Of a stretch of DNA of 64,000 bases, positions 40,725 to 49,753 are shown one piece after another. Below the pieces are notes generated by a model. The model made no database searches, was not told the origin of the DNA, and was given only the letters and a program-made list of their open reading frames with translations. Made by a program: the position numbers and the translations under genes. Numbering within the stretch: the first letter of the stretch is position 1; the number at the start of each line of letters is the position of its first letter. The stretch covers positions 62,001 through 126,000 of the forward strand of contig NZ_SJOU01000005.1 of NCBI RefSeq assembly GCF_012027725.1, in the 5' to 3' direction. Source of the DNA: Olsenella sp. SW781 (GTDB taxonomy: Bacteria; Actinomycetota; Coriobacteriia; Coriobacteriales; Atopobiaceae).

Positions 40725-41219
40725 CTAGTCGTCGTAGTCATCCGGGCTGGACTCGAGCAGCGCGAGCATCTCCGCCGGCGTCTTGACGGCGTGCAGCTTC
40801 TCCGCGAAGCTCTCGTGCGCGAGCAGCATGGCAACGTGCTGCAGCAGCTTGATGTGAAGCACGTTGGAGTCGCCGTCGGTGACGGCGAACAGGATGACCA
40901 CGGTGACCGCCTCGTCCTCGAGCGACTCCCACTCGATCGGGTTCTTCGACGTTCCGATCGCGAGCGCGGTCTGGTTGACGCCGGAGGACTTGCCGTGCGG
41001 GATAGCGACACCCATGCCGATGCCGGTCGGGCCCTGCTCCTCGCGCCACAGCACGTCATCGAAGAAGCTCTTCCGGTCATTCAGCTTGCCCTGCTCCTCG
41101 AGCAGGTCGGTCAGTCGGGTCAGCATCTCCTCCTTGCTGCTGACGTCCAGGTCGAGCGCGATGAGCTCCTCGTCGATGACGTTGGAGATGTTGAACTCCT
41201 GGCTGGTTCCCTCTGCCAT
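40725..41219 (-). CDS. PTS fructose-family subunit IIA
   Basis: 164 aa. The phospho-histidine lies in GMGVAIPHGKSSGVNQ; SVSKEEML-type SSKEEMLTRLTDLL is the usual N-terminal motif. First gene of the operon (IIA-IIB-IIC-aldolase-aldolase). ATG follows GAGGAGG. The promoter region upstream has the paired TGTTTCA/TGAAACA operator. Confidence 0.93.
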   Translation of the reverse strand: MAEGTSQEFNISNVIDEELIALDLDVSSKEEMLTRLTDLLEEQGKLNDRKSFFDDVLWREEQGPTGIGMGVAIPHGKSSGVNQTALAIGTSKNPIEWESLEDEAVTVVILFAVTDGDSNVLHIKLLQHVAMLLAHESFAEKLHAVKTPAEMLALLESSPDDYDD

Positions 41220-41576
41220 ATCGTTCCCTCCTCTCTGTGTGTTGATCCCCTCGTTGTTTCATAACTATAGATTGTTCTGAAACAAATCGCATTGTTTCTC
41301 CGCATTTGCGGGTAAACGGTCAATTCTGGGGCGTGAGCGGTACCTTACGTCGCCCTTAGGGTTCAAAGGAGACGCCTTCCGGTGAAACATTCTGAATATC
41401 CCCAGTTGTTTGATAGGTAATTGCCTCTTTCAAGTCCTTGGTCATCGGCGTTCCGACGCCGCCCGACCTGCCGTCCACCGCTCGTTCACGTGCGCTCACA
41501 CCGCTTGTGCTTATTCTTTGTGTTTCAAGTAGTTACTATTACTGAAACATTATGGGTCCGGGGAAAGGATGGCGGG
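41220..41576. promoter_or_regulatory. Divergent control region of PTS operon and ROK kinase
   Basis: 357 bases without a gene. TGTTTCA - 16 bases - TGAAACA lies at 41255-41284 and TGTTTCA - 15 bases - TGAAACA at 41521-41549. Further half sites lie at 41291 and 41383. A TATAGT -10-like element for the PTS operon falls inside the first site. The two full sites flank the divergent starts and are candidate RpiR-family operators. Confidence 0.7.
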
Positions 41577-42464
41577 ATGAGCGAGAGGCTTCTCGGGGCG
41601 CTTGAGGCGGGCGGCACCAAGATGGTGTGCGCGATCGGTTACGGGGACGGCACGGTGCTGGAGTCCGAGCAGATCCCCACCACGACGCCCAAGGAGACGT
41701 GCGACGCGATCGTCGACTGGTTTGCCGAGAAGAACGTCGAGGCGCTTGGCATCGGCGCCTTCGGCCCGACGGCCGTCAACCCCGCATCCCCGCGCTACGG
41801 CCAGATCCTCGAGACCCCCAAGACCGCCTGGCGCTACTTCGACCTCCTCGGCACGCTCTCCGGGGCGCTCGGCGTCCCGTGCGGCTATGACACCGACGTC
41901 AACGTGGCCTGCCTCGGCGAGGCGACGTTCGGCTGCGCGCGCGGCCTCGACGCGGTGGTGTACCTCACCATCGGGACCGGCGTGGGCGCCGGCGTCATGA
42001 TCGACGGCAAGCTCGTCCACGGCATGCTCCACCCCGAGGCCGGCCACGTCCTCGTCACGCGCGACCCGCGGGAGACCCTGCCCGCCGACGAGAGCGGCTG
42101 CCCCTATCACCCCAGCTGCCTCGAGGGCCTCATCGCCGGCCCCGCCATCAAGCGGCGCTGGGACGGCAAGAGCGCCGGCGACATGGCCGATGACGCCGAG
42201 GCGATGGACCTGCTCGCCGGCTATCTTGGCCAGGCGCTCGCCACCTACGTCCTCTGCTACTCGCCCAAGCGCATCATCATCGGCGGCGGCGTGGCGGACC
42301 ACACCCCCATCGTCCAGCTCGCGCGCGCCAAGACGCTTGAGGCCCTGGGCGGCTACATCGTCACGCCCGAGCTCGAGGACGTCGACTCCTACATCGTGAA
42401 CAACAGCCTCGAGGGGCGCCAGGGCATCATGGGCTGCCTCGAGCTGGCGAGAAGAGCGCTCTGA
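41577..42464 (+). CDS. ROK-family fructokinase/glucokinase-type sugar kinase
   Basis: 295 aa from ATG 41577 (GGAAAGGATGGCGGG). ATP site EAGGTKMVCAIG at the N-terminus, sugar-binding YDTDVNVACLGEATFGCARG, catalytic Asp in the DTDVN segment, TIGTGVGAGVMIDGK and the zinc-type motif CPYHPSCLEGLI. These resemble ScrK-like fructokinases. Divergent from the PTS operon and probably under the same regulator. Confidence 0.92.
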   Translation: MSERLLGALEAGGTKMVCAIGYGDGTVLESEQIPTTTPKETCDAIVDWFAEKNVEALGIGAFGPTAVNPASPRYGQILETPKTAWRYFDLLGTLSGALGVPCGYDTDVNVACLGEATFGCARGLDAVVYLTIGTGVGAGVMIDGKLVHGMLHPEAGHVLVTRDPRETLPADESGCPYHPSCLEGLIAGPAIKRRWDGKSAGDMADDAEAMDLLAGYLGQALATYVLCYSPKRIIIGGGVADHTPIVQLARAKTLEALGGYIVTPELEDVDSYIVNNSLEGRQGIMGCLELARRAL

Positions 42465-42466
42465 TT

Positions 42467-42678
42467 GGGGACGCGTTTTTTCTCTCAGGGTTTTTGGGAC
42501 GGGCGCGCCACTGGCGTCAGGCAAAAGGGGACGGGTTATTTCTCTCAGGGAGTTTGGGACGGGCCTGCCGCCAGTGGCAGGCCCGTCCCAAACTCCCTGA
42601 GAGAAATAACCCGTCCCCTTTTGCCTGACGCCAGTGGCGCGCCCGTCCCAAAAACCCTGAGAGAAAAAACGCGTCCCC
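42467..42678. repeat. 212-bp perfect nested palindrome between ROK gene and fumC
   Basis: Arms of 103 bases are exact complements around a 6-base loop (GCCAGT). From the outside: GGGGACGCG..CTCTCAGGG..GGGACGGGC; then the first 15 bases of the REP unit (42507-42521, mirrored at 42624-42638); then CAAAAGGGGACGGGTTATT..CTCTCAGGG..GGGACGGGCCTGCC. A REP unit thus is split by a second copy of the outer family. It would act as a bidirectional terminator for the converging genes. Confidence 0.92.
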
Positions 42679-42681
42679 TTT

Positions 42682-44079
42682 TCACACCATCTGCTCGGGG
42701 TGAAAGACCTCGTCGAAGCGCTCCGGGGTGAGAAGCCCCAGCGCCACGCAGGCCTCCTTGAGCGACGTCCCCTCGGCGAAGGCCTTCTTGGCCACGCGCG
42801 CGGCGTTGTCGTAGCCGATGTGGGGGTTGAGGCTCGTCACCAGCATGAGCGATCGGTGGAGGTTCTCGTCCATCTTCTCGCGGTTGGCGCGGATGCCGCT
42901 CGCGCAGCGCTCGTCGAAGGAGGCGATCGCGTCGGCGAGCAGGCGCACGGACTGCAGGTAGTTGTAGGCGATCACCGGCATGAAGACGTTGAGCTCGAAG
43001 TTGCCCTGGGACGCCGCCATCCCGATCGCGGCGTCGTTGCCCATGACCTGCACGGCCACCATGGTGACGGCCTCACACTGCGTGGGATTGACCTTGCCCG
43101 GCATGATGGAGCTGCCCGGCTCGTTGGCCGGAATCGTGATCTCCCCCAGGCCGAGGCGCGGGCCCGAGGCGAGCCAGCGCACGTCGTTGGCAATCTTCAT
43201 CATGTTGGCGGCGAGGCCCTTCACGGCGCCATGGCTGAACACGAGCGCGTCCTTGCCCGTGAGCGCGCGGAACTTGTTGGGGTCCGTCTCAAAGGGCAGG
43301 CCCGTGAGCTCGGCCAGCTCCGCCGCCACCGCCTCGTCGAAGCCCTCGGGGGCGTTGAGGCCCGTGCCCACGGCCGTGCCGCCGAGCGCCAGGCGATAGA
43401 GCCCCGGCATCGCGGCGAGCAGCTCCTCGCGACTGCCCTCGAGCAGGCCGCGCCAACCGGAGATCTCCTGCGCAAACGAGATGGGCACCGCGTCCTGGAG
43501 GTGCGTGCGGCCGCTCTTGACCACGCCGGCATTCTCCTCCTCGAGGCGGCGCAGCGTGCCCACGAGCTGGTCGATCGCGGGAAGCAGGCGTCCCGTCACC
43601 GCAACCGCGGCCGCCACGTGCATGGCCGTGGGGAAGGTGTCGTTGGAGGACTGGCTCATGTTGACGGAGTCGTTGGGGTGGAGCGGGCGCTCCAGCGCCA
43701 TGTTCTTCTCGCCGGCGAGCTGGTTGCCGCGGTTGGCCAGCACCTCGTTCATGTTCATGTTGGACTGCGTGCCGGAGCCCGTCTGCCACACCACGAGCGG
43801 GAAGTCCCTGTCATGGCAGCCAGCAAGCACCTCGTCGGCAGCCTCGCAGATGAGGTCGCGCGCCTCGGGCGCAAGACGTCCGAGGCCGCAGTTGGCCCGT
43901 GCCGCCGCCTTCTTCACCAGCGCGAACGCGCGCACGATCTCCTCGGGCATGCGCTCGGTGCCAATCGGGAAGTTCTCGTGGCTGCGCTCGGTCTGCGCGC
44001 CCCAGAGCGCGTCCGCCGGCACGAGCATCTCGCCCATCGAGTCACGCTCGACGCGCCACCCGTCGTTCTTCTCGGCCAC
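42682..44079 (-). CDS. fumC: Fumarate hydratase, class II
   Basis: 465 aa starting at GTG 44079 (GGGGAGGA 7 bases upstream). Signature [11 protein letters not shown] near residue 320 and [17 protein letters not shown] near 190. It interconverts fumarate and malate. It lies 3 bases after the stop of the SixA-CHAD gene, so the two are co-transcribed. Homotetrameric, O2-stable class. Confidence 0.95.
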   Translation of the reverse strand: MAEKNDGWRVERDSMGEMLVPADALWGAQTERSHENFPIGTERMPEEIVRAFALVKKAAARANCGLGRLAPEARDLICEAADEVLAGCHDRDFPLVVWQTGSGTQSNMNMNEVLANRGNQLAGEKNMALERPLHPNDSVNMSQSSNDTFPTAMHVAAAVAVTGRLLPAIDQLVGTLRRLEEENAGVVKSGRTHLQDAVPISFAQEISGWRGLLEGSREELLAAMPGLYRLALGGTAVGTGLNAPEGFDEAVAAELAELTGLPFETDPNKFRALTGKDALVFSHGAVKGLAANMMKIANDVRWLASGPRLGLGEITIPANEPGSSIMPGKVNPTQCEAVTMVAVQVMGNDAAIGMAASQGNFELNVFMPVIAYNYLQSVRLLADAIASFDERCASGIRANREKMDENLHRSLMLVTSLNPHIGYDNAARVAKKAFAEGTSLKEACVALGLLTPERFDEVFHPEQMV

Positions 44080-44082
44080 CTG

Positions 44083-45435
44083 CTAGTCCTCCCCGTCCTT
44101 CTTCCCATCATCGTCCCGGTCCTCGTCGGCACGGCTGTCCGCCTCCAAGCGCTCGAGCCCCGAGGTGATCGCGGAGACGATCTCCGCCTGGTCGCGGCCG
44201 ACGACGCCGAGGTCGGCGCGCACGCCGCGGAAGCGCGGGCTCTTCGAGTACTCCTCGGCGAGGCGGCGGTTGCCCCAGGCGTCCGAGAGGGCGCCCAGCT
44301 CGCGCTGGATCTCGTCCATGTACTCGCTCATGACGGCGCGGTCCGGGCCGAGCACGGCCCCCAGACGCTCCGCGACGTAGTGCATCTCCTTGGCGTCCCG
44401 GCGCGCGGAGTAGACCGCGTCGCCGTCGCGAAGGTCAAGGCCGAAGAGGTCCTCGTCAAGCTCCGCAAACTCCGCGTCGAAGTGCCTCCTCAGGTCGTCG
44501 GCGGAGAGCCCGCGCTCGGAGACCTTCGACTTCCAGCCCACGTGTGCGAGGTCCTTGGCGATCTTGACGAGCTGCTTGCCGGAATGGCGCTTGCGCATGA
44601 GCGTCACCAGCGAGGCGCACTCGAGCGAGCGCTCCTTGGCGCACGCCATCGGAAGGAGGCTGTTGTCGCCGAGCTCGCCGCTCTCAACGAGGCCGTCGAC
44701 GCTCTGGGAGAGGATGTCGAGGGCGCGCAGGTGCGCCGAGGCGACCTGCAGCTCCTTGAGGACGTGCTCGCAGCGGCGGTTCTGCTTCTTCGTCTGCCAC
44801 GGAGCGATGAACTGCAGGAGCGACCTCATGCGCCTGAGGCCGATCCTGAAGCGCAGCAGCCCCTCGGGGTCCTCCGGCTTGGCGAGAAACGCCTCCGAGA
44901 GGGCAACGAGGTCGCGTGCCGCGCCGCCGATCTCATGCTCGACGATGGCAAGCTCGTCCCACGTCCGGGTCTCGGGGCCGGCGACGAACCACAGGAGCCT
45001 GCCCGTGCCGGAGAAGCCCTCCGGAAGCGCGATGGCCGCGGCCGCGCCCTTCCCAAAGCCGGGGGAGCCGCCCAGAAGCCGCGCCGAGAGCTGGTCGACG
45101 AAGGGCGCATGCCCGACGGCGATCACGACCGGCCCCTCGGCCTCCGAGAGCTCGGCGAGAAACGCCGAGACGTCCTGGGCATAGAGCGAGTCGTGGACCT
45201 CGATGTCCTCGGCGTCGATGGCGTCGGCCACGATCTGTGCGGTCTCGAGCGCGCGAATCGCCGGGCTGCTCCACACCGCCGCCTCGACGTCCTCCCCGAG
45301 CAGGGCAAAGGTGCGCGGGTAGGCCGTCTTGAGGGAGCGGGCGCCCGAGGCCGTGAGCCTGCGGTCGAGGTCCGTTCCCGAGGCGGACGTCGCCTCGGGG
45401 TCTCCGTGCCGAACGAGAACCAGCGTCTTGACCAT
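44083..45435 (-). CDS. SixA-type phosphohistidine phosphatase fused to CHAD domain
   Basis: 450 aa from ATG 45435; the open frame extends further upstream but through repeat DNA without a ribosome site. Residues 1-155 are a histidine phosphatase (LVLVRHGDPEA with the catalytic RHG; VIAVGHAPFV with the second His). Residues ~200-420 form a CHAD domain, helical with conserved basic positions (LLRFRIGLRRMRSLLQF and YSARRDAKEMHYVAERLG), known to bind polyphosphate. The fusion suggests a phosphatase acting on polyphosphate-linked or phosphohistidine substrates. Confidence 0.85.
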   Translation of the reverse strand: MVKTLVLVRHGDPEATSASGTDLDRRLTASGARSLKTAYPRTFALLGEDVEAAVWSSPAIRALETAQIVADAIDAEDIEVHDSLYAQDVSAFLAELSEAEGPVVIAVGHAPFVDQLSARLLGGSPGFGKGAAAAIALPEGFSGTGRLLWFVAGPETRTWDELAIVEHEIGGAARDLVALSEAFLAKPEDPEGLLRFRIGLRRMRSLLQFIAPWQTKKQNRRCEHVLKELQVASAHLRALDILSQSVDGLVESGELGDNSLLPMACAKERSLECASLVTLMRKRHSGKQLVKIAKDLAHVGWKSKVSERGLSADDLRRHFDAEFAELDEDLFGLDLRDGDAVYSARRDAKEMHYVAERLGAVLGPDRAVMSEYMDEIQRELGALSDAWGNRRLAEEYSKSPRFRGVRADLGVVGRDQAEIVSAITSGLERLEADSRADEDRDDDGKKDGED

Positions 45436-45780
45436 GTGTCCCCCGTCCTTCGCTGCCAACGACTTTTCAGCATAGCCCTTAGCCGTTCGCCGAGTTCTCG
45501 GCTTCGGGGAGCGGTTTTCAGAGATGTGACACGGCTGGCTGACCGAGGGGGCGCTGCGCGAGGCGGGGCCGTGGCAGAGGTCCGAGAGCGGGCGTTGACA
45601 GAAATGGGGCCGTGGCAGTCCGACGGCTGCCACGGCCCCATCTTTCACAACGCACCTCAACAAACGCGCAGGTCGAACCTTTACTGTCCTGCCATAACCC
45701 CGCATCTCCCAACGCCCGACGGTGCGCGATTGCCACAAGCCCCAATCACGCAACGCCGGGTCCGCGCGGAGATGACGCGC
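45436..45780. other. Intergenic stretch with GGGGCCGTGGCAG repeats
   Basis: 345 bases, no gene. A half copy GGGGCCGTGGCAG lies at 45565-45577 and the full hairpin at 45604-45641. 45660-45760 contains CTGCCATAACCCCGC, also similar to sequence near 3370. The region separates htpG from the SixA-CHAD gene, whose own promoter must lie here. Confidence 0.6.
45604..45641. repeat. GGGGCCGTGGCAG palindrome, copy 2
   Basis: ATGGGGCCGTGGCAG - TCCGACGG - CTGCCACGGCCCCAT, a perfect 15-bp stem followed by CTTTC. Same core as 3439-3472. Confidence 0.85.
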
Positions 45781-47805
45781 CTACATGAGCTCGCAGACCT
45801 GGGTGGCAAAGGCCACGGGGTCCTCGGGCAGGATGCCCTCCACGAGCAGGGCCTGGTTGTAGAGCAGGCCCGCGTAGAGCTTGACCTTCTCGGCGTCGCC
45901 CGCCTCCTGAGCGGCGCGGAGCTTCTCGAAGACCGGGTGCTTGGCGTTGACCTCGAGCACGCGAACGGCCTTGGGGGCCTCACCGGCCTCGGGACCGGCG
46001 GCGAGGACCTTCTCCATCTCAAGGGAGAGCGGGCCCTCGGAGGTGATCACGGCAGGCGCGCCGTCGGCGGCGAGGCGCGTGGACACCGCGACCTTCTCGA
46101 CCTGGCCTGCCAGCGCGTCCTTCATGGCGTCGAACAGGCCCTCGTTTGCCTTGGTGGCCTCCTCGGCCTCCTTCTTCTCCTCGTCGCTCGCGAGGTCCAG
46201 GTCACCGGAGGTCACGTTCTTGAGCTCGACGGTGCGGTCCTCGACCTCGGGCTCGGCGCCGTCGGCCACGGCCTTCTCCGCCGCCTCGCGCGCGGCGTCG
46301 TCCCCGTAGACCTTGGGCAGGCCCTTTGCCGTGAAGTCGCGCATGGCCTGGAAGCAGAACTCGTCCACGTCCTGCGTGGCCAGGAGCACGTCGTAGCCCT
46401 TGGCGAGGACGGACTCCACCACGGGCATCTTGGCCAGGCGCTCGCGGTCGTCGCCGGCGGCGTAGTAGACCGCCTTCTGACCGTCCGCCATGGCGGCCAC
46501 GTACTCCTGGAGCGTGACCATCTTCTGCTCGCGCGCGCTCCAGAACAGGAGCAGCCCCGCAAGCTCGTCCTTCTTCATGCCGTAGCTGGAGTAGATGCCG
46601 TACTTGAGGCCGCGGCCGAAGTTCTCGAAGAACTTCTCGTATGCCTCGCGGTCGTTGTCGCGCATGGCCTCGAGCTCGGAGGTGATCTTCTTCTCGATGC
46701 GGCGCGCCATGGCCTGGAGCTGGCGGGTCTGCTGGAGCGTCTCGCGCGAGATGTTGAGGGAGACGTCGGAGGAGTCCACGACGCCGCGGACGAAGTTGTA
46801 GTAGTCGGGCAGGAGGTCGGCGCACTTCTCCATGATGAGGACGTTGGAGCTGTAGAGCTCGAGGCCCTTCTCGTAGTCGCGGCTGTAGAGGTCAAAGGGC
46901 GCCTGTCCGGGGATGAAGAGCAGGGCGTCGTACTCGAGCGTGCCCTCGGCGTGCAGGCTGAAGGTGCGCGCGGGGTCCACCCAGTCGTGGAACGTGGACT
47001 TGTAGAACTCGGCGTACTCCTCGTCGGTGACCTCGGAGCCGCGCTTCTTCCAGATGGGAGTCATCGAGTTGATGGTCTCGAGCTCGGTGTAGTCCTCCCA
47101 CTCCGGCTTGTAGTCGTCGCCGGCGTCCGCGGGCCTCTCCTTCTCGCGGCTCTTGGTCACGAACATCTGCACGGGATAGCGCACGTAGTTGCTGTACTTC
47201 CTGATGAGCTCGCGGAGCTTCCACTCGCTGAGGAACTCGTCGTAGTTGGCCTCCTCGGCGTTCTCCTTGAGGGTCATGACGACGGAGGTGCCGGGCTCGG
47301 AGCGCCAGGCGGGATCGTCGGCGGCGACGGGCTCGATCGTGTAGCCCTCCACGCCGTCCGAGGTCCAGCGGTTGCACTCGTCCGAGCCGTACGCGCGGCT
47401 GATCACGCTGACCTCGCGCGCCACCATGAAGGCGGAGTAGAAGCCCACGCCAAAGCGGCCGATGATGTCCACGGCGTCGCCCTGGGCCTCGGCGTTGGCT
47501 GCCTTGAACTCCTCGGAGCCGGAGTGGGCGATGGTGCCGAGGTTCTTCTCCAACTCCTCGGCCGTCATGCCGATGCCGTTGTCGGAGACGGTGATGGTGC
47601 GCGCGTCCTTGTCAAAGGCCACGTTGATGGCAAGGTTTGCCTGGTCAACCTGCACGGAGCTGTCCGTAAGGCTCTTGAGATAGAGCTTGTCGATGGCGTC
47701 CGAGGCGTTGGATACCAGCTCGCGCAGGAAGATCTCGCGGTTGGTGTAGATGGAGTTGATCATGAGGTCGAGCAGCTTCTTGCTCTCTGTCTTGAACTTG
47801 CGCAT
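45781..47805 (-). CDS. htpG: Chaperone HtpG (Hsp90)
   Basis: 674 aa. N-terminal GHKL ATP site: SNASDAIDKLYL, TVSDNGIGMTAEELEKNLGTIAHSG and GRFGVGFYSAFMV. Middle domain SRETLQQTRQLQAM and C-terminal dimerisation domain follow. Cytosolic ATP-dependent chaperone. No CIRCE or HAIR operator was found in the ~75 bases upstream. Monocistronic. Confidence 0.95.
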   Translation of the reverse strand: MRKFKTESKKLLDLMINSIYTNREIFLRELVSNASDAIDKLYLKSLTDSSVQVDQANLAINVAFDKDARTITVSDNGIGMTAEELEKNLGTIAHSGSEEFKAANAEAQGDAVDIIGRFGVGFYSAFMVAREVSVISRAYGSDECNRWTSDGVEGYTIEPVAADDPAWRSEPGTSVVMTLKENAEEANYDEFLSEWKLRELIRKYSNYVRYPVQMFVTKSREKERPADAGDDYKPEWEDYTELETINSMTPIWKKRGSEVTDEEYAEFYKSTFHDWVDPARTFSLHAEGTLEYDALLFIPGQAPFDLYSRDYEKGLELYSSNVLIMEKCADLLPDYYNFVRGVVDSSDVSLNISRETLQQTRQLQAMARRIEKKITSELEAMRDNDREAYEKFFENFGRGLKYGIYSSYGMKKDELAGLLLFWSAREQKMVTLQEYVAAMADGQKAVYYAAGDDRERLAKMPVVESVLAKGYDVLLATQDVDEFCFQAMRDFTAKGLPKVYGDDAAREAAEKAVADGAEPEVEDRTVELKNVTSGDLDLASDEEKKEAEEATKANEGLFDAMKDALAGQVEKVAVSTRLAADGAPAVITSEGPLSLEMEKVLAAGPEAGEAPKAVRVLEVNAKHPVFEKLRAAQEAGDAEKVKLYAGLLYNQALLVEGILPEDPVAFATQVCELM

Positions 47806-47902
47806 GCGGCGCTCCCCTTTCGTGCTGCGTTGTTGAACGAGGGGTAGTGTACCCGTTTTTAGATAATCTCAGTCTGGAGCGCTTAGATATATAAAAAGAA
47901 AA

Positions 47903-47916
47903 GAGGGCCGGCCCTC
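47903..47916 (-). terminator. Terminator of the spermidine synthase-like gene
   Basis: On the minus strand GAGGGCCGGCCCTC is followed by TTTTCTTTTTATAT, a compact G/C stem and U-rich run 7 bases after the stop. Confidence 0.75.
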
Positions 47917-47922
47917 CGGCGT

Positions 47923-48765
47923 CTAGTCGAGAAGAACCGGCCCGAGGAAGTCGGCGTCATAGGGGATGGCATCCCGCAGGCCAAGAGGCCCGTCAGAGGC
48001 GGCGACGAGGTAGTTGTCCTCCCCCGCGTGGTCGTCATCCGTGGCAAGCGCCACCTCGACATGCGAGAAGACCGTAAGCGACGTTGCCACGAAGGAGCGG
48101 AGGAAGCTGACGTCGGAACCGCCATCGCGCGAGACCACGTTGGCGAGAAGAACCCCTCCGGGGGCGAGCGATCGCCGGGCGGCGCGCAGGGCGTCCACCG
48201 TGGCGAGCGAGCGCACCGGATCCGCGCCGACGAAGGCGTCGAGCACCACCGCGTCATAGGGGCCCGCCCCACGTTCGAGGAGCGCCCGGCCGTCGTCGCA
48301 TATGACGCGCAGGTCCCCGCCGTCCGCCCGGGCCCGGGCGATGGCCTCGTCGAGAAAGAACCACCTGCGCGCGGCGCCGATGACCGCGGGGTCTATCTCC
48401 ACCACGTCGGTCCTGACCCCCGGGTGCCCGGAGGCGACCATCTTGGGGAAGGCAAACCCTCCCCCGCCGACAGCAAGGACGCGACGAGCGTCGGGGCGCA
48501 GGTCAAAGAGCCGCCCGAAGGCGCGATAGTACTCGAAGACGGGCTCCATCCTACGGTCCCCGAGATAGGTCGCAGACTGGTAGACGCCCCCGCAGCGCAG
48601 GACGCGAACGCGGGCGCCGTCACCCCTGATGGTGTACACGAGCGCAAGACCGCCCATGGTGCGGACGACGTGCGGGTCGAGCATCCGGACGCGAACGGCC
48701 GCGCCGAGCGCCGCGATGGCGGCGACCGTCGCCGCGACGAACCTTGTGCGCCTCCACCCGCCCAT
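47923..48765 (-). CDS. Spermidine synthase-like methyltransferase-fold protein
   Basis: 280 aa from ATG 48765 (GGGACGGGGG). One N-terminal hydrophobic segment (RFVAATVAAIAALGAAV). The Rossmann domain has VLAVGGGGFAFPKMV, DVVEIDPAVIGAARRWF, VICDDGRALLERG and YDAVVLDAFVGADP, matching spermine/spermidine synthases without a clear polyamine pocket. Membrane-anchored versions like this are often of unknown substrate. Monocistronic; ends at a terminator. Confidence 0.85.
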   Translation of the reverse strand: MGGWRRTRFVAATVAAIAALGAAVRVRMLDPHVVRTMGGLALVYTIRGDGARVRVLRCGGVYQSATYLGDRRMEPVFEYYRAFGRLFDLRPDARRVLAVGGGGFAFPKMVASGHPGVRTDVVEIDPAVIGAARRWFFLDEAIARARADGGDLRVICDDGRALLERGAGPYDAVVLDAFVGADPVRSLATVDALRAARRSLAPGGVLLANVVSRDGGSDVSFLRSFVATSLTVFSHVEVALATDDDHAGEDNYLVAASDGPLGLRDAIPYDADFLGPVLLD

Positions 48766-48865
48766 GCGACCCCCGTCCCGCGAGATGCCTCGCGACCATG
48801 ATATGCCGCGCAACCTCCCCGCTGCTAGAATCTCCCCGAAACGCACGTGCCTGACAGGAGGAACC

Positions 48866-49627
48866 GTGACGCTCAGGATCATCACCTCCCCCGCGAAGAA
48901 GATGCGCGTCATCGACGCGTCGCCTCTGCCCCGGAGCACGCCCGCCCTCCTCGGGAGGACGAGACTTCTCCTCGAGGCGCTCCGCCGGCTCTCCCCCGCG
49001 GAGGCGCAGGAGCTCTGGGCGTGCAGCGACCGGCTCGCCGCGCTCAACTACGACCGACTGCGGTCCATGGACCTCGATCGCGGCCTCACGGCGGCCGCCG
49101 TCTCCTACGAGGGGATCCAGTATCAACACATGGCCCCCGAGGTGATGACCGAGGGAGAGCTCGCCTGGCTCGACGAGCACCTGCGCATCCTCTCTGGCTT
49201 CTACGGCATGCTGCGCCCGCTTGACGGCGTGACGCCATATCGCCTGGAGATGCAGGCCCGGCTGGCCGTCGGCGGCGCGCGCAACCTCTACGAGTTCTGG
49301 GGGCCGACGCTCCATGACGCCCTCGCCGCAGAGTGCGACCTCATCGTCAACGTTGCCTCGGTCGAGTATACCCGCGCCGTCACGCCTTGGATGCGCCCGG
49401 ATGGCCCCAAGATGCTGACCTGCCTCTTCTGCGTGGAGCGCACGGGACGCCTCCGCCAGCCGGCCACCGAGGCCAAGGCGGCGCGCGGCACCTTCATCCG
49501 CTGGTGCGCGGAGCGGGGAGTCCAAGATGCGGCAGAGCTTGCCGCGTTTTCCGAGCGCGGCTACCGACTCCGCGCCGACGACTCGGACGAGCAGACGCTC
49601 GTGTTCGTCCGGGATGCCTCGGCATAG
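48866..49627 (+). CDS. yaaA: Peroxide stress protein YaaA (DUF328)
   Basis: 253 aa from GTG 48866 after AGGAGGAACC. Family motifs: ITSPAKKM at the start, AVSYEGIQYQHM, LRILSGFYGMLRPLDGVTPYRLEM and NLYEFWGPTL. E. coli YaaA lowers free iron under peroxide stress; the fold binds DNA. Followed by the TerB gene on the same strand, 126 bases on. Confidence 0.93.
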   Translation: MTLRIITSPAKKMRVIDASPLPRSTPALLGRTRLLLEALRRLSPAEAQELWACSDRLAALNYDRLRSMDLDRGLTAAAVSYEGIQYQHMAPEVMTEGELAWLDEHLRILSGFYGMLRPLDGVTPYRLEMQARLAVGGARNLYEFWGPTLHDALAAECDLIVNVASVEYTRAVTPWMRPDGPKMLTCLFCVERTGRLRQPATEAKAARGTFIRWCAERGVQDAAELAAFSERGYRLRADDSDEQTLVFVRDASA

Positions 49628-49753
49628 GGCATGCCGGCCGTGCAATTAGCGGGATAGTGCGAAAAGACGGCCCCCTGACTGCACAGCCGCACCCCATGCG
49701 AACGCCGATCTGACGCGTATGATTGACCCACGAGGGAAGGAGGCGGGAGCGGA

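Noticed and set aside
42700-47847. 1715-codon plus-strand open frame
   Set aside because: It is the antisense of fumC, SixA-CHAD and htpG, all of which have clear homology and codon bias; high GC removes stops on the opposite strand.
47806-47880. CIRCE/HAIR heat-shock operator before htpG
   Set aside because: No TTAGCACTC-N9-GAGTGCTAA or CTTGAGT-type inverted repeat is present.
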